This document shows, piece after piece, positions 12,481 to 24,495 of a stretch of 64,000 nt of DNA. Within the stretch, counting starts at the first letter, position 1; every line of letters begins with the position of its first letter. Source of the DNA: Notospermus geniculatus (taxonomy: Eukaryota; Nemertea; Pilidiophora; Heteronemertea; Lineidae); NCBI GenBank assembly GCA_002633025.1, contig NMRB01000195.1:62925-126924 (forward strand), given 5' to 3'. Made by a program: the position numbers and the translations under genes. The notes beneath the pieces were generated by a model. The model was not told the origin of the DNA. It did not search any database and saw only the letters and a program-made list of their open reading frames with translations.

Positions 12481-14046
12481 GTGAATCGGAATGATACCTG
12501 CCCCAAACACATGAACTGGATCATACCTTCGTGTTTTGAACCCGTCGGTACTTACCCATTATCTAGATAATCCATGACAACCATTTTTACGCGAAGTTAA
12601 TTCAGGAATATTAAAATATCCAGCGAGTTTGTCAGCGAATCGAGGAATGTTTGAAACCACCATATTTGGGAGTGACCATGGCGGGAGAGAAGCTTCGCTG
12701 TGATTGGTTTATTCAGCGACAGATTTTCTGTCGCTAGTTCCATAGCGAAAAGGCGCCAATTTCAACAGGGCCTCGGACGTGCGAGTAGGGGAGCGCGTTT
12801 TAGAGGACCTGTTGCAAGAGGATGACTTGTCGTTCGCATAGGCTGTGCCGTGCGAACCTGTTCCCTTGTTCACGGCACATGTGCCCTCTTGACAGGGAAC
12901 ATAGGGAATGAACATGTTCATTCTATTGCCCAAGCTCTGTCACGGCGAGTGTGTGGACGTATGGGCACTTATAAACATAGGTTACAAACTCATTAAAATC
13001 CTGCTTCACGATTGGTCAGCAGGGTCACTATCAGTTGTTCAATGGCCAAGCCCTCCGGTGCGCCACGTCTTGTTTGCAAGAAATTAGGCCATAGGCCTAA
13101 CACGTTGTGTAATAGCATGAAAAAAACAAAGAATTCCACAACAAACACCAGCGAGAGCTCGTTTGGAACGAAATTCAGAAAACAATTCACTCATGAAAAG
13201 CTGCACTTTTTCATTTACATCAAAAATGTATTCCCTAAAATAATTATCTATTGATATAGTATCACAAACACCTACACTGTAAAAATCGTGTGATTCTATG
13301 GGTTCAGCGCCGTGGGTTCATTGGACTAACGTGGGTCTGTTGAGGCCATGATGGGCTCAGTTAACTCAATCTGAGATAAATGGGCCGTGTTCAGGTCGAT
13401 TTAACCCGAGAGAGATGTGTTCGCAGTGCCACCTGGGTCCTGAACCCACGGGTAACACACAAAATGGGCTCATGCTGCTCATTTCACTGTACCCACTCAC
13501 GGTCGGCGTGTTTATGGGTTCAAGGGCGTGGGTGGAGAGGACTAATGTGGCTGGTGAGTCCGCGATGATGGGTTCAAAAAACTCGGCCCGGGCCTGTTCA
13601 TGGGTTGAACGGCGTGGGTTCAGATAATTGGTGTAGTGACCGATACAAGTATCATTTACGTATCAGTGAATGGTGTTGAAGTACCAGTCGAGTGGTAAAT
13701 CTACCAAGCTGGTATGCATGGTGACTGGTGAAAACACCATTCAAGTACCAGTCAATATTGACCGGTAACCTACACTTGAAAACACCGGCAAGAATGTGAA
13801 ATCCACTAAAAATGAAATCAACAAAGGAAATAAATATTCATTTGTATTAGAATTTTGTTCTTTTATGCAAGATACATATCCATAAAGAGTTATTCATTTT
13901 CGAATAATTATATTCTTGATAAAATGACAGTAATTCTTCTGAATTCTACACCAAAAAGTTCATCACACAGAATAAGTAGACTTGCATTCCAATTGAACGG
14001 TTAGTTATCTCCACTGACGTGTTCGCATAATAGACGAACGTAACTC
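12481..14046. other. Gene-free; local GGGTTCA-type repeats
   Basis: A hairpin AGCGACAGA/TCTGTCGCT sits near 12716. At 13298-13630 TGGGTTCA and GCGTGGGT motifs recur (compare 13300-13350 with 13512-13562), a degenerate tandem structure. At 13640-13790 ACCAGTC and CACCATTCA motifs repeat in both orientations. No exon was identified. Confidence 0.4.
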
Positions 14047-14243
14047 TTAAAGGAGCTGGACGTCCAAGTTGTAAACACTCACTCACTGGTTCTCTATCCA
14101 CACGACGCCTGCGGTGCTGCCACCTATTGTCGGTGATTTGTACTGACGTGAATATCGTGAGTGAGTTGCATTGGACCGGGCACCAGTCTAACGATTACGG
14201 GGCGCTACTGGTGCTGCCACCTTCACGAAGGAATAAAACTAGT
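14047..14243 (+). mobile_element. TTAA-bounded MITE, truncated
   Basis: TTAA at 14047-14050, then AGGAGCTGGACGTCCAAG. It matches the complete element at 19353-19595 but is cut by the N at 14244 just after AAACTAGT, so the right end is missing at a contig join. Confidence 0.75.
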
Positions 14244-14248
14244 NCCAG

Positions 14249-17200
14249 AGGTACCTTAAGTAGACACACGACAGTTCAACGCATGTAGGCCTCGAGTTAC
14301 GCCTTGTGGCGTTGGGCATTTTAAGTAAAAACTTAAGGAGTTTGCTCAGCCACGAGGAAACCTTCTCTGGACAAGATTGCGCAATCACTTACCAAACCAA
14401 TTTAGATTAAATCTGTTTGTAATGGTCGCTCCGATTGGCCGAGATGTGTGGCATAATTGATAACTGCCTGTAACTGACATCCTTAGAATTTATGGAAGTT
14501 TCTTAGACTTGAGGGAAAATACATCCATAAGGTCTACCTTAAGACGTTTTATGCATATCACTTAAGAAATGTCCTTCCGTAAGGAATCCTTAGCGGTCTT
14601 AAGTGGAAAACTAAGTTAAGGATTAAGATGTTTTATGCATACGGCCCCAGGTCACAAAGGCACAACGCCACAAGCGAACAGCCTATGGATCCGCAGCCTA
14701 ACAGTCGTAGCGAACAATGCCAAAGAGGAATGCATTTGTATTGAAGGTCAAAATAAAGTCAAAATCACCGTGTATTCTCGATGGATCAAGAAAATGATTC
14801 TGTTATTTAAGTGTCCGTGCACGAATAGGCCTAGACCATGCAGAAGGTGATAACGCGGGGTCGACGGATTTTAATGAAATTTGGTGTGAAGTTACCCCTT
14901 GGTGAGGGACAAAAGCACGCAAAATATTACGTCAATCCATTCGCTGGTTTGGGCGTATACAGCAAAAATGTGCTTTTACAGGGGTCAAAGTAAGCATTCA
15001 TAATTCAGATGCTGCAGGGTCCTGGGGCCGTATGCATAAAACATCTTACTCCTTAACTTAGTTTTTCCCTTAAGACCGCTAAGGATTCCTTACAGAAGGA
15101 TATTTCTTAAGTCACATGCATAAAACGTCGTAAGGTAAACCTTAGGGATGTATTTTCCCTCAAGTCTAAGAAACTTCCATAAATTCTAAGGATGTCAGTT
15201 ACAGGCAGTTATCAATTATGCCACACATCTCGGCCAATCGGAGCGACCATTACAAACAGATTTAATCCAAATTGGTTTGGTAAGTGATTGCGCAATCTTG
15301 TCCAGAGAAGGTTTCTTAGTGGCTGAGGAAACTACTTAAGTTTTTACTGAAAATGCCCAACGCCACAAGGCCTAACTCGAAGCTTACATGCATTGAACCA
15401 TCGTGTCTCTACTTAAAGCTGAACTGCATGAACAAAACCCACAGCGCCGCAGTATGGTGGTCTACAGAAGAGCAAACGCCCTTCGAAATACCTCCAGAGC
15501 ATGATAGACTACCGGCCTATTCGGTGGCGCCACTGTATTCAATATCAGGCTTTCAATCGAGACACATCAACAGAGAGTGTCCAAGTGACAGAGCCTGATA
15601 GACTTTGTTCGATCCGTAGGAACCTGAGTATGAGGTTGGTCAGGTTTCTTTAGTGCTTGCGCCCTGTTGAAGTATTTGGTGCAATGGCAAAAACTTCAGC
15701 ATCAACAAATAAAACACCGCTCGTCTGGGTTTCAGAAACTCCATTTGGTATCATTGCAAACATGTTGCATATAAATCTTATTTGATTTCTTTTGCCATAG
15801 TTTCGCTATTTGAATATATTTTCACAGAAACGCAATGTACGTGATCTGAGCAATAATACATATATGACTCGCGTGATGTGTGTGTATTTGTAGAAACAAT
15901 ATTTAATTGATTACGGTAATTATGGCCAAAGGAATAAAAATAAGAATTGTCCTCTACGTATATGTAATGATATCTGATGACGTTGATGTACGTCAAATGA
16001 GTGTTGTATTGTTTTTGAACGCATAAACATGTTTTCAACTGGTGCTTGGATAATACCATTAATGTCAACAAGAAGTGAATACTATAGAATGGTGACCAAC
16101 TTTACACTCTGATTCGGAAAGAACATAAATGCCTTCGACCTGCAGACGTCATTGGACGGCATCTCTCGATGTTACTCCATTGACCGACTCGGGTAGAATA
16201 CAGTGGCGCCACCAAATAGCCTGGTAGTCTATCATGTTCTGGAGGTGTTTTGAAAGTGCCTTATGGTCGTTTGCATTTCTCTTGACCACCACCGTGGCGT
16301 GGTGGTCTTTTTTCAAAGCTGGAATCTCCCGTTTTTGTTCATGCAGTTCAGCTTTAAGGTACCTCTGGAGGTACCTTAAGATAAGGAGTGATTTGAGGGG
16401 ATTTCCTAACCTTAAGACTATTTATGCATACCACATAAGAAAAGGGTAATTCTTAGGACAAAACTTAAGAGAAATTCTTTGATTTAAGGGAAATTTTACA
16501 CTTAAGATGTTTTATGCATACGGCCCCTGGATGACAAAACTGGGGCCGTATGCATAAAACATCTTAAGTGTAAGATTTCCCTTATCTTTTGTTTGGAACA
16601 ATAGTTTAAGGGAAATTTTACACTTAAGATGTTTTATGCATACGGGCCCTGGGGCCGTATGCATAAAACATCTTAAGTGCAAATTTTCCCTTAAATCTAA
16701 GAATTTCTCTTAAGTTTTGTCCTAAGCATTACCCTTTTCTTATGTGCTATGCATAAACAGTCTTAAGGTAAGGAAATCCCCTCAAATCACTCCTTATCTT
16801 AAGGTACACTCATCCCAAAAAATAAATGGACATCAGTTTTTTCTGAATTTCTCAAAAACTAATCAAGGTTGAAATGTCTACCTGATATGGATGAATCATC
16901 CATATCAGGTAGACATTTCAACCTTGATTAGTTTTTGAGAAATTCAGAAAAAACTGATGTCCATTTATTTTTTGGGATGAGTGTACCTCCAGAGGTACCT
17001 TAAGTAGACACACGACAGTTCAACGCATGTAGGCCTCGAGTTACGCCTTGTGGCGTTGGGCATTTTAAGTAAAAACTTAAGGAGTTTGCTCAGCCACGAG
17101 GAAACCTTCTCTGGACAAGATTGCGCAATCACTTACCAAACCAATTTAGATCAAATCTGTTTGTAATGGTCGCTCCGATTGGCCGAGATGTGTGGCATAA

Positions 17201-17790
17201 TTGATAACTGCCTGTAACTGACATCCTTAGAATTTAAGGAAGTTTCTTAGACTTGAGGGAAAATACATCCATAAGGTCTACCTTAAGACGTTCTATGCAT
17301 ATCACTTAAGAAATGTCCTTCCGTAAGGAATCCTTAGCGGTCTTAAGGGGAAAACTAAGTTAAGGATTAAGATGTTTTATGCATACGGCCCCTGGTCTGA
17401 AATTATAGGTTGAGACCTGGGGCCGTATGCATAAAACATCTTAATCCTTAACTTAGTTTTCCCCTTAAGACCACTAAGGATTACTTACAGAAGGACATTT
17501 CTTAAGTGATATGCATAAAACGTCTTAAGGTAGACCTTATGGATGTATTTTCCCTCAAGTCTAAGAAACTTCCATAAATTCTAAGGATGTCAGTTACAGG
17601 CAGTTATCAATTATGCCACACATCTCGGCCAATCGGAGCGACCATTACAAACAAATTTAATCTAAAATCTACCTTAAGACGTTTTATGCATATCACTTAA
17701 GAAATGTCCTTCCGTAAGGAATCCTTAGCGGTCTTAAGGGGAAAACTAAGTTAAGGATTAAGATGTTTTATGCATACGGCCCCTGGGCTT
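14249..17790. repeat. Cluster of nested long inverted repeats
   Basis: Arms 14249-14652 and 15024-15412 are inverse copies. 15405-15545 pairs with 16193-16360. 16366-16530 pairs with 16648-16806. 16989-17394 pairs with 17414-17665 and recurs direct at 17670-17790. The shared outer end is GGGGCCGTATGCATAAAAC. This looks like repeated insertion of foldback-type elements into each other. The loop at 15545-16193 is AT-rich and has no recognisable gene. Confidence 0.85.
16802..16988. repeat. Perfect 187-nt palindrome (93-nt arms, 1-nt centre)
   Basis: The left arm 16802-16894 (starting AGGTACACTCATCCC) and right arm 16896-16988 are exact reverse complements around the single A at 16895, checked base by base. 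Both ends carry GGTAC, which also begins the flanking foldback arms. Confidence 0.9.
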
Positions 17791-18162
17791 AAGGCCCGTT
17801 CACACTTTGGCAACTTTTGTGGCGAATCACTGCGAACTGGGGGTTTATTTTAGTCGTCTTCATTCACCTGTCTGGACCTACATACACGAATGTCCTACGA
17901 TTGTGGTACGCATGCTGTAGGTATTTTGTAAGGTATGCCGGTGACGGGAGTAAAATTGGAGTGAGAATGAACAAGAATCATTACGCATGTATTACGAATC
18001 ATGTACGAACTTTGTACGAAGCTAGAAGAGTGTAGTAGGAATCATTCACGAATGTTTATGATCGCAGTACAAACTCACTACGATTGAGTACGAACGCAGT
18101 ACGATTAACGTAGAATGAAGAATGAACGCGACTATTTAAACCCCTGTCAGACTGTGGCCACC
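17791..18162. other. 3' flank of the minus-strand gene; GTACGAA-rich
   Basis: GCCCGTTCACAC at 17797 looks like a transposon end, followed by many TACGAA/TACGAT motifs up to 18110. On the minus strand a possible AATAAA lies at about 17842 downstream of the stop at 18163. No exon. Confidence 0.35.
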
Positions 18163-18395
18163 TTAAAAAAGCCTCTTCTTCTGCCTCTGAGAGGCCAAGG
18201 TAGTTTGACAGTTCCTGATATGGTCCTTAACATTTTTCCAAGTCCTGTCCTTCAGACATGGAGCAGACTGCAGCAATTTCTCTATCTCCCGCTTCCCTGG
18301 GACAGAGCCCACAGTGTTCATGTGACTGGGAAAGAAGTTCCTGATTGCTTCCTTCTCCTCTTCTTTCCAGTGTTTGCGTTTGACTTGTTTGACTA
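18163..18395 (-). CDS. Terminal exon: basic SANT-like C-terminal domain
   Basis: Acceptor CCCTCTCAAG at 18396, phase 1, stop at 18163-18165. It encodes about 77 residues: a basic stretch KQVKRKHWKEEEKEA, then VPGKREIEKLL, LKDRTWKNVKDHIRN and a lysine/arginine tail. The pattern W-x2-EE, F, PGK, L-x2-R-x-W-x2-(V/I)K-x3-N is one I associate with the C-terminus of Crypton-like recombinase proteins of fish and invertebrates, resembling a Myb/SANT fold that could bind DNA. The phase matches the 48-nt exon upstream at 18967. An in-frame tail of lysines and arginines suggests a nuclear protein. Confidence 0.75.
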
Positions 18396-18966
18396 CTTGA
18401 GAGGGAAAAAAAACAGAGTTAATAGAAAAATGCCAGGAACTAAGCGAAACAAAAATAAAATGAACAGAACTGTTCCACATACAGGTCTCAGTATTTCAGC
18501 ACTTGAAACTGGCCAGGAAAATCACGGAACAATGGGAGAAACACATCCACTTCCTTTGGTTCATTTCACTGGAAACGCTCAAAAATTACAACAGGTGCAT
18601 GATTTTCACTATAAAACATGAATCAGCATTAGTCATTATGACGCCAGGTGCCTTTGACGTCAGGAACTGTGCCGTAACCAAGGGTGTGACATCACACGCA
18701 TAGGCGAATTCCCTGTTCATCACATGTGGCCATCCAAAAGTTGGTATAACAGTCAGATTGCACTGGGTTCTGGGACTAAAGGAAATTTGCTAACATCTGT
18801 ACATCTGTCCTGCAAATGGCATTACAATTTTAAATGTAGCCAAATGTAGCCTAATGCCTCCAGCATTCAGTGATGAACCAGAAATAATCCCTGGAGGCAC
18901 CAGAAGTCCACACATTTTTTGGATCTGTCATAGGAATAGGTTACCAAGAGATAGCTAAAAACATAC

Positions 18967-19014
18967 CTTTTTTCTTTTGTTGTTTTGTCATCATCTCAAA
19001 CTCACGTTCTCCAT
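18967..19014 (-). CDS. 48-nt lysine/glutamine-rich exon
   Basis: Acceptor TACTTTCAG and donor GTATGT bound exactly 48 nt (phase 1 to 1) encoding EREFEMMTKQQKKKG. It joins in frame to the terminal exon and to the acidic exon 22147-22209. It is probably a charged linker, and too short to identify by homology; the splice signals and phase are the evidence. Confidence 0.6.
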
Positions 19015-19348
19015 CTGAAAGTAGGGAATACATGTACTATCCTTCAGACCACTTTCAGACCATCACCAACAAATATCATTCACCTACATGTTCATTCGAA
19101 GTCAAGTGAAAAGGTCCAGGTACTATGTGCTGGCATTTTGTACGCATTTATACAGCTATAAGTGCACGTCCATGTGCATGCGTTTACAATTACATGTATA
19201 TGGTATAGAACTGTCAGCTTGCTGATATGGTTGGCAATACATGTATGATTACTTCTCTAATTACTTCTCACATCATTCTAAAACCCCATGCTTTTCATTT
19301 CTACACAAGAATGCGGAAAATAGAGCTGTACATGGGTTAACACCAGTG

Positions 19349-19599
19349 TTAAAGGAGCTGGACGTCCAAGTTGTAAACACTGATCACTCACTAGTTCTCT
19401 ATCCACGCGACGCCTGCGGTGCTGCCACCTATTGTTGGTGATATATACTGACGTGAATATCGTGAGTGAGTTGCATTGGACCGGGCACCAGTCTAACGAT
19501 CACTGGTGCTGCCACCTGCACGAAGGAATAAAACTAGTTTGCTGGCCACTGTTTGTAAACAAACCAGTTTGTTTACAACTTGGACGTCCAGCTCCTTTA
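19349..19599. mobile_element. TTAA-bounded MITE, complete
   Basis: Element 19353-19595 (243 bp) with TIRs starting AGGAGCTGGACGTCCAAG, flanked by TTAA at 19349-19352 and 19596-19599. TTAA duplications point to piggyBac- or Kolobok-type transposases acting in trans. It lies in an intron of the minus-strand gene. Confidence 0.8.
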
Positions 19600-19769
19600 A
19601 ATCTATGCATTTGCTGTACATTGTATGTACGAAGTGTGTGCTCCTTTGGGACAAATGCTTCAGGGATTCAACTCAGAATTTTCCTAAATACCTGAAAATT
19701 TTTCACCCTTCAAAGTTTCCACTGAAAATATGGGCTAAATATCACAAGACTGCTTGGTCCAATTTAATA

Positions 19770-21985
19770 TGAAATGGTCCATGGACCATGTGCTCACCTG
19801 GGTGAAAGTACCAGAAAAACAAATGACAAATGTTAAATCGAAATGTTCCAGGTCTTGAGTTCCAGGGTCATACGATTATGGTCAAAATTTCAAGGTCAAA
19901 ACGTTCTGGCATGAGAATTTTTGACATATGTGCCGAAGTCCATTTTCCAAGATGGCTGCCTGGTAACCATTATTTGCATTCCAATTCGGCAAAAATTTGC
20001 TGTACACATAGAGGATACCTATGATCACACCAAGTTAGAATAGGGCCAAATAGCCACAAAACGTGCCACCAAAATGGCAAAATTTTGAACTTGACCTCTG
20101 TGACCCTGAAAGGTAGGTCAAATCAAAACCCCTTTACATATGTCATGTATCCTCATTAGATACACCTGTGATAAAAATTTGGAGACAATCCAGTGAACAG
20201 TTCAGGAGTTTGGACTTTGAGCTTTGGTTTTGGCCACCTGCAGGCCAACCCAAAAATCGAATCGGACCGAAACTTGGTGTCATAGGTCATCTGACATAGG
20301 GGTATATATGTACCAAGATTCAGGTCAATTGCACCCGCGGTTACGAAATGTACCACCAAAAGGCAAAAGGGGCTGTTTCACTTTGAATTCAAGATTGCGA
20401 TTTGTGATCTGTGGGAAAACTGAAAGAGCTATGATCTTGCAATTTGGAGGGATAATTCTGTGTTTCAGACCAATTTCAATGGTACAACAATCAATTACAT
20501 TTGAAGTAATTTTTTAAGACAAAAGGATTTAAAACTCTTCGTCTACAAAGAAATAATTAATTGTTTTACATGATATTTGGCATATNNNNNNNNNNNNNNN
20601 NNNNNNNNNNNNNNNNNNNNNNNNNNNNNNNNNNNNNNNNNNNNNNNNNNNNNNNNNNNNNNNNNNNNNNNNNNNNNNNNNNNNNNNNNNNNNNNNNNNN
20701 NNNNNNNNNNNNNNNNNNNNNNNNNNNNNNNNNNNNNNNNNNNNNNNNNNNNNNNNNNNNNNNNNNNNNNNNNNNNNNNNNNNNNNNNNNNNNNNNNNNN
20801 NNNNNNNNNNNNNNNNNNNNNNNNNNNNNNNNNNNNNNNNNNNNNNNNNNNNNNNNNNNNNNNNNNNNNNNNNNNNNNNNNNNNNNNNNNNNNNNNNNNN
20901 NNNNNNNNNNNNNNNNNNNNNNNNNNNNNNNNNNNNNNNNNNNNNNNNNNNNNNNNNNNNNNNNNNNNNNNNNNNNNNNNNNNNNNNNNNNNNNNNNNNN
21001 NNNNNNNNNNNNNNNNNNNNNNNNNNNNNNNNNNNNNNNNNNNNNNNNNNNNNNNNNNNNNNNNNNNNNNNNNNNNNNNNNNNNNNNNNNNNNNNNNNNN
21101 NNNNNNNNNNNNNNNNNNNNNNNNNNNNNNNNNNNNNNNNNNNNNNNNNNNNNNNNNNNNNNNNNNNNNNNNNNNNNNNNNNNNNNNNNNNNNNNNNNNN
21201 NNNNNNNNNNNNNNNNNNNNNNNNNNNNNNNNNNNNNNNNNNNNNNNNNNNNNNNNNNNNNNNNNNNNNNNNNNNNNNNNNNNNNNNNNNNNNNNNNNNN
21301 NNNNNNNNNNNNNNNNNNNNNNNNNNNNNNNNNNNNNNNNNNNNNNNNNNNNNNNNNNNNNNNNNNNNNNNNNNNNNNNNNNNNNNNNNNNNNNNNNNNN
21401 NNNNNNNNNNNNNNNNNNNNNNNNNNNNNNNNNNNNNNNNNNNNNNNNNNNNNNNNNNNNNNNNNNNNNNNNNNNNNNNNTTGGTTTCCGCCACCTGGTG
21501 GCCAAGCTAAGAGTCGAATCGGACCGAAACTTGGTGTCACAGGTCATCTGACATAGGGGTATATATGTACCAAGTTTCAGGTCAATAGCACCCGCGCTTA
21601 CGAAATGTGCCACCAAAAGGCAAAATTTTGAACTTTGACCTCTGTGACCTTGAAAAGTAGGTCAAATCAAAAACCCGTTAAATATGTAATGTACCCTCTG
21701 TAGATACACCTATGATAAAAATTTGGAGGTGATCCAGTCATTAGTTCAGGAGTTATTGCACTTTTTGTGTTTTTGGTTTCCGCCACCTGGTGGCCAAGCT
21801 AAGAGTCGAACCGGACCGAAGCTTGGTGTCGTAGGTCATCTGACCTAGGGGTATATATGTACCAAGTTTCAGATCAATAGCTCCAGCGGTTACGAAACGT
21901 GCCCTGCTAACGGACGACGATGACGGCCGACGACGACGACGGACGCAGACCGACGACAAGAGCTCACCAGGTGAGCTAAAAACCA
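19770..21985 (+). mobile_element. Tandem-unit element, family A (Helentron/HINE-like), with gap
   Basis: It starts at AAATGGTCCATGGACCATG followed by TGCTCACCTGG. Internal units of about 294 bp each carry CCGCCACCTGGTGGCC and a GACCTCTGTGACC segment; a CGACGACGACGACGG stretch precedes the 3' hairpin AGCTCACC/AGGTGAGCT (21961-21977) and TAAAAA. The 5' GCTCACCTGG is the inverse of the hairpin CCAGGTGAGC. The middle is lost in the N gap. The copy at 49377-51466 has the same plan. Confidence 0.65.
20586..21480. other. Assembly gap (N run)
   Basis: 895 undetermined bases inside the tandem-unit element; open frames across it are meaningless. Confidence 1.
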
Positions 21986-22146
21986 AAGAGTTACATCCCT
22001 GATGTTTGGATGATCACCAAATCTCGCCTCATGAGTCCAGTTGATCAGATTCGATCATTTTCTTTTTCTTAACTTGTTTAAAAAAACACAGAGAGGACAG
22101 AAAGTACCAATGTAATGGAGCATTTAAATCAATTTATTGCTCTCAC

Positions 22147-22209
22147 CTGTTTCAGCTGCACTGTCTGAATCCGAATCCTCAGAAGGCTCAGCATCAGATA
22201 TTGTCTCTT
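22147..22209 (-). CDS. 63-nt acidic exon
   Basis: Acceptor ATATTTTTCAG, donor GTGAGA, 63 nt, phase 1 to 1, encoding ETISDAEPSEDSDSDSAAET. It joins in frame behind the recombinase exon (24496). Its intron flank (GAGAGGACAGAAAGTA) and reading frame match the 63-nt exon at 26995-27057, showing that both arose by duplication. Acidic serine-rich segments are common in chromatin proteins; no specific function can be claimed. Confidence 0.7.
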
Positions 22210-22341
22210 CTGAAAAATATAGACTGCAGTGTATATTCTTATTTACAATTACCGGGTAACCCTTTCACTGTCACCTCATTCATCATGTGCATAATTTTAA
22301 TGTCAGACAGTGCCACCTTGATTTCCAGAAAATAGCCATGG

Positions 22342-22520
22342 CATAAGGGGCACAGTCCGCGTGAGCTACTGCGAAACTAATGTATTATTAGGCCAGCCCT
22401 GCATACCACGATATATAAATACACACAACACACCTGGATGACCTAATTTCTGTCCGCAGTGACGTACACCTGACTGCGGACAAGATTTTGCAGTAGCTCA
22501 TGCGGTGTGTGTCCCTAATG
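22342..22520. mobile_element. MITE family M1, copy 1
   Basis: Terminal inverted repeats CATAAGGGGCACAGTCCGCG / inverse ending GTCCCTAATG, with inner GTGAGCTACTGC mirrored by GCAGTAGCTCAT. A near-identical element sits at 43312-43492, inside one copy of the segmental duplication. Confidence 0.75.
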
Positions 22521-22739
22521 GTGTTGCGGGCGCAACCCCTCGGCATGTGCGTTTTACTGAAAGAAGATATGGGAAGTAGTATACCCTGTAATTAAGCTGG
22601 AATGAAGTATTGTACATTAATTTGTTACCTGGAGGGTTGGTGGTTTTAGGTAATTGCACTAGTATCCCGAAAAATAAAATTTTATTTTTTTTTCATTTTC
22701 CTATTTTCACCTAGCGGCGGGCCCGCGAAACAAGGAATA
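22521..22739. other. No recognised feature
   Basis: AT-rich intron sequence with a CCCGAAAAATAAAATTTTA stretch; no exon. Confidence 0.4.
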
Positions 22740-23292
22740 AAAAAAGCGTGGCCTAATCGCAAATTTTGTCATTTTACTATGTGCCCCCTGGTGGCCAAAG
22801 TAGGAATCAGATCCGGTCGATTTTCAATAGCGAGAAGCGTCATGTCATGAGGTATGAACATACAAAATGTGAGACGAAAATTCCAAAGCATTCTCAAGGA
22901 GCGTTCACGTCGTTGACCAATCAGATTTCAGCTTTTGACCTCTGCAGTGCTACCTTGAAATGTAGGTCTAATCAAAAACCCGTCTGATATGTTGTGTACC
23001 CTGACTGGATACACCCACCATAAAAATTTCATGAAGTTTCGATGACCAATTTAGGAGTAATCGCAAATTTTGTGTTTGCACTATGTGCCCCCTGGTGGCC
23101 AAAGTAGGAATCAGATCCGCCCGATTTTCAAAAGCGAGAAGCGTCATGTCATGAGGTATCACCATACAAAATTTGAGATGAAAATTCTGAAGCATTCTCA
23201 AGTTAGAGTGTTCACGTCGTTTTTGCGTGATGACGACGGACGCCAGCGTGATGACAATACCCCGAAGACCCTGATGGGCCTCGGGGTGAAAA
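22740..23292 (+). mobile_element. Tandem-unit element relic, family C
   Basis: Two units 304 bp apart, each with GTGCCCCCTGGTGGCCAAAG and GATCCGSYCGATTTTCAA. The second unit is followed by GATGACGACGGACG and the hairpin ACCCCGAAGACCC/GGGCCTCGGGGT (23259-23287), then GAAAAT. Same architecture as families A and B with a different terminal hairpin. The 5' end was not located. Confidence 0.6.
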
Positions 23293-23452
23293 TGCCTTTC
23301 ACCTGCCGTTCCACGCTATATGTAAAGCTTGCTTGAAACTTGATACCCGCAGCCACTAGACTTCAGTACCGGTATGTGTTATTGCTGACGGGCATCAACT
23401 AACATCAGCACACAGAATTACAGAAGGTACCGGTACATAATGTTTTTGACGG

Positions 23453-24188
23453 TATGTGGGGAGAGTGATGGGGCACCATGAGCCTTTTTTCAGTTTTTGT
23501 GCCCTGGACAATTTATGTGTCATGTTATTGAATACTTTTCAATAGCATGACACACTATAAGATGTTGTTTATTTTCTGGTAGATCCATGAGAATGGGGTA
23601 TTTTTCTATACCAGTCTAATACCGCTCCCAAAAAAGTATCTGAAGTGGCTCGAGGTACCCCGACCCTCGATGGTGGTATTCTCAACCACAGCCCTAAGCT
23701 GCATGAAACCACACCGGAATTAGGCCCAAGTCTGAAAGTGGTATTCTGACCCACAGTATTAAGCTGCAAAAAACCCGGCTCATGGTACCCCACAGCAGCT
23801 GGCTCAAGGTGCCCCATCTGGAACATTGACTCTTCTCATCCATGTGACCTGAGATATGTTGGCCTCGTCAGGCCAGTCATGCATCAGTTATGCAGTGTAC
23901 ATAGGCCTTGCCCGTGACACAGTTTAAGGACTGGCTGCTGCAAGTTATCATGGTGCAAGAACAAAAAGAAAATTATTTTATAAAGTTACTTTCGGGTGCA
24001 AAAAATCGAAAGTCCTCTGAAAACACAGCTAAATGAAAAGCAAATGAAGAGATAATTTTTGGTGTCTTTCCTGGTCAATAGCGGGACACTACCAATGGAA
24101 GCTTCAGAACAAATGTTAAGCCACTTGGCCTGGAGAGGCCCTGGCGCAAGGTACCCGCCGGCTCAGGGTGCCCCACTCTCCCCCTATG
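23453..24188. mobile_element. TIR element with possible TATG TSD
   Basis: TGGGGAGAGTGATGGGGCAC at 23457 is mirrored by GTGCCCCACTCTCCCCC ending at 24184, with TATG on both sides (23453-23456, 24185-24188). Inside, GGGGCACC and GGTACC motifs recur (23640-23820). No transposase. It lies in the intron between the recombinase exon and the 63-nt exon. Confidence 0.6.
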
Positions 24189-24495
24189 CTTCCACATGTT
24201 CCAGTCGACGGCATTGACAGCGACACAAAGAAAGTGGCGGTGAAAGGATTAACTAAAACTTGTTCCTAGGTCCACACCTCATTTTCCCCCCGAGTCTGAG
24301 ACCAGCAACAAAATGTATGATATTGAGATATTACAACAACTACAACACACTAAAATGATAGAAGGACACCTGGAAATGAGGTTTGCTATGTTTTCTGGCC
24401 TGTCTGAGGGCTGTTCCATAAAATGTTGCATTACCCATGTTTAAAAGGTGATGATGAAGTGTATAGTCAGTGAAGCACACAGAAGACAGGCTTAC

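Noticed and set aside
20529-21616. Open frames of over 300 residues
   Set aside because: They consist almost wholly of the N gap.
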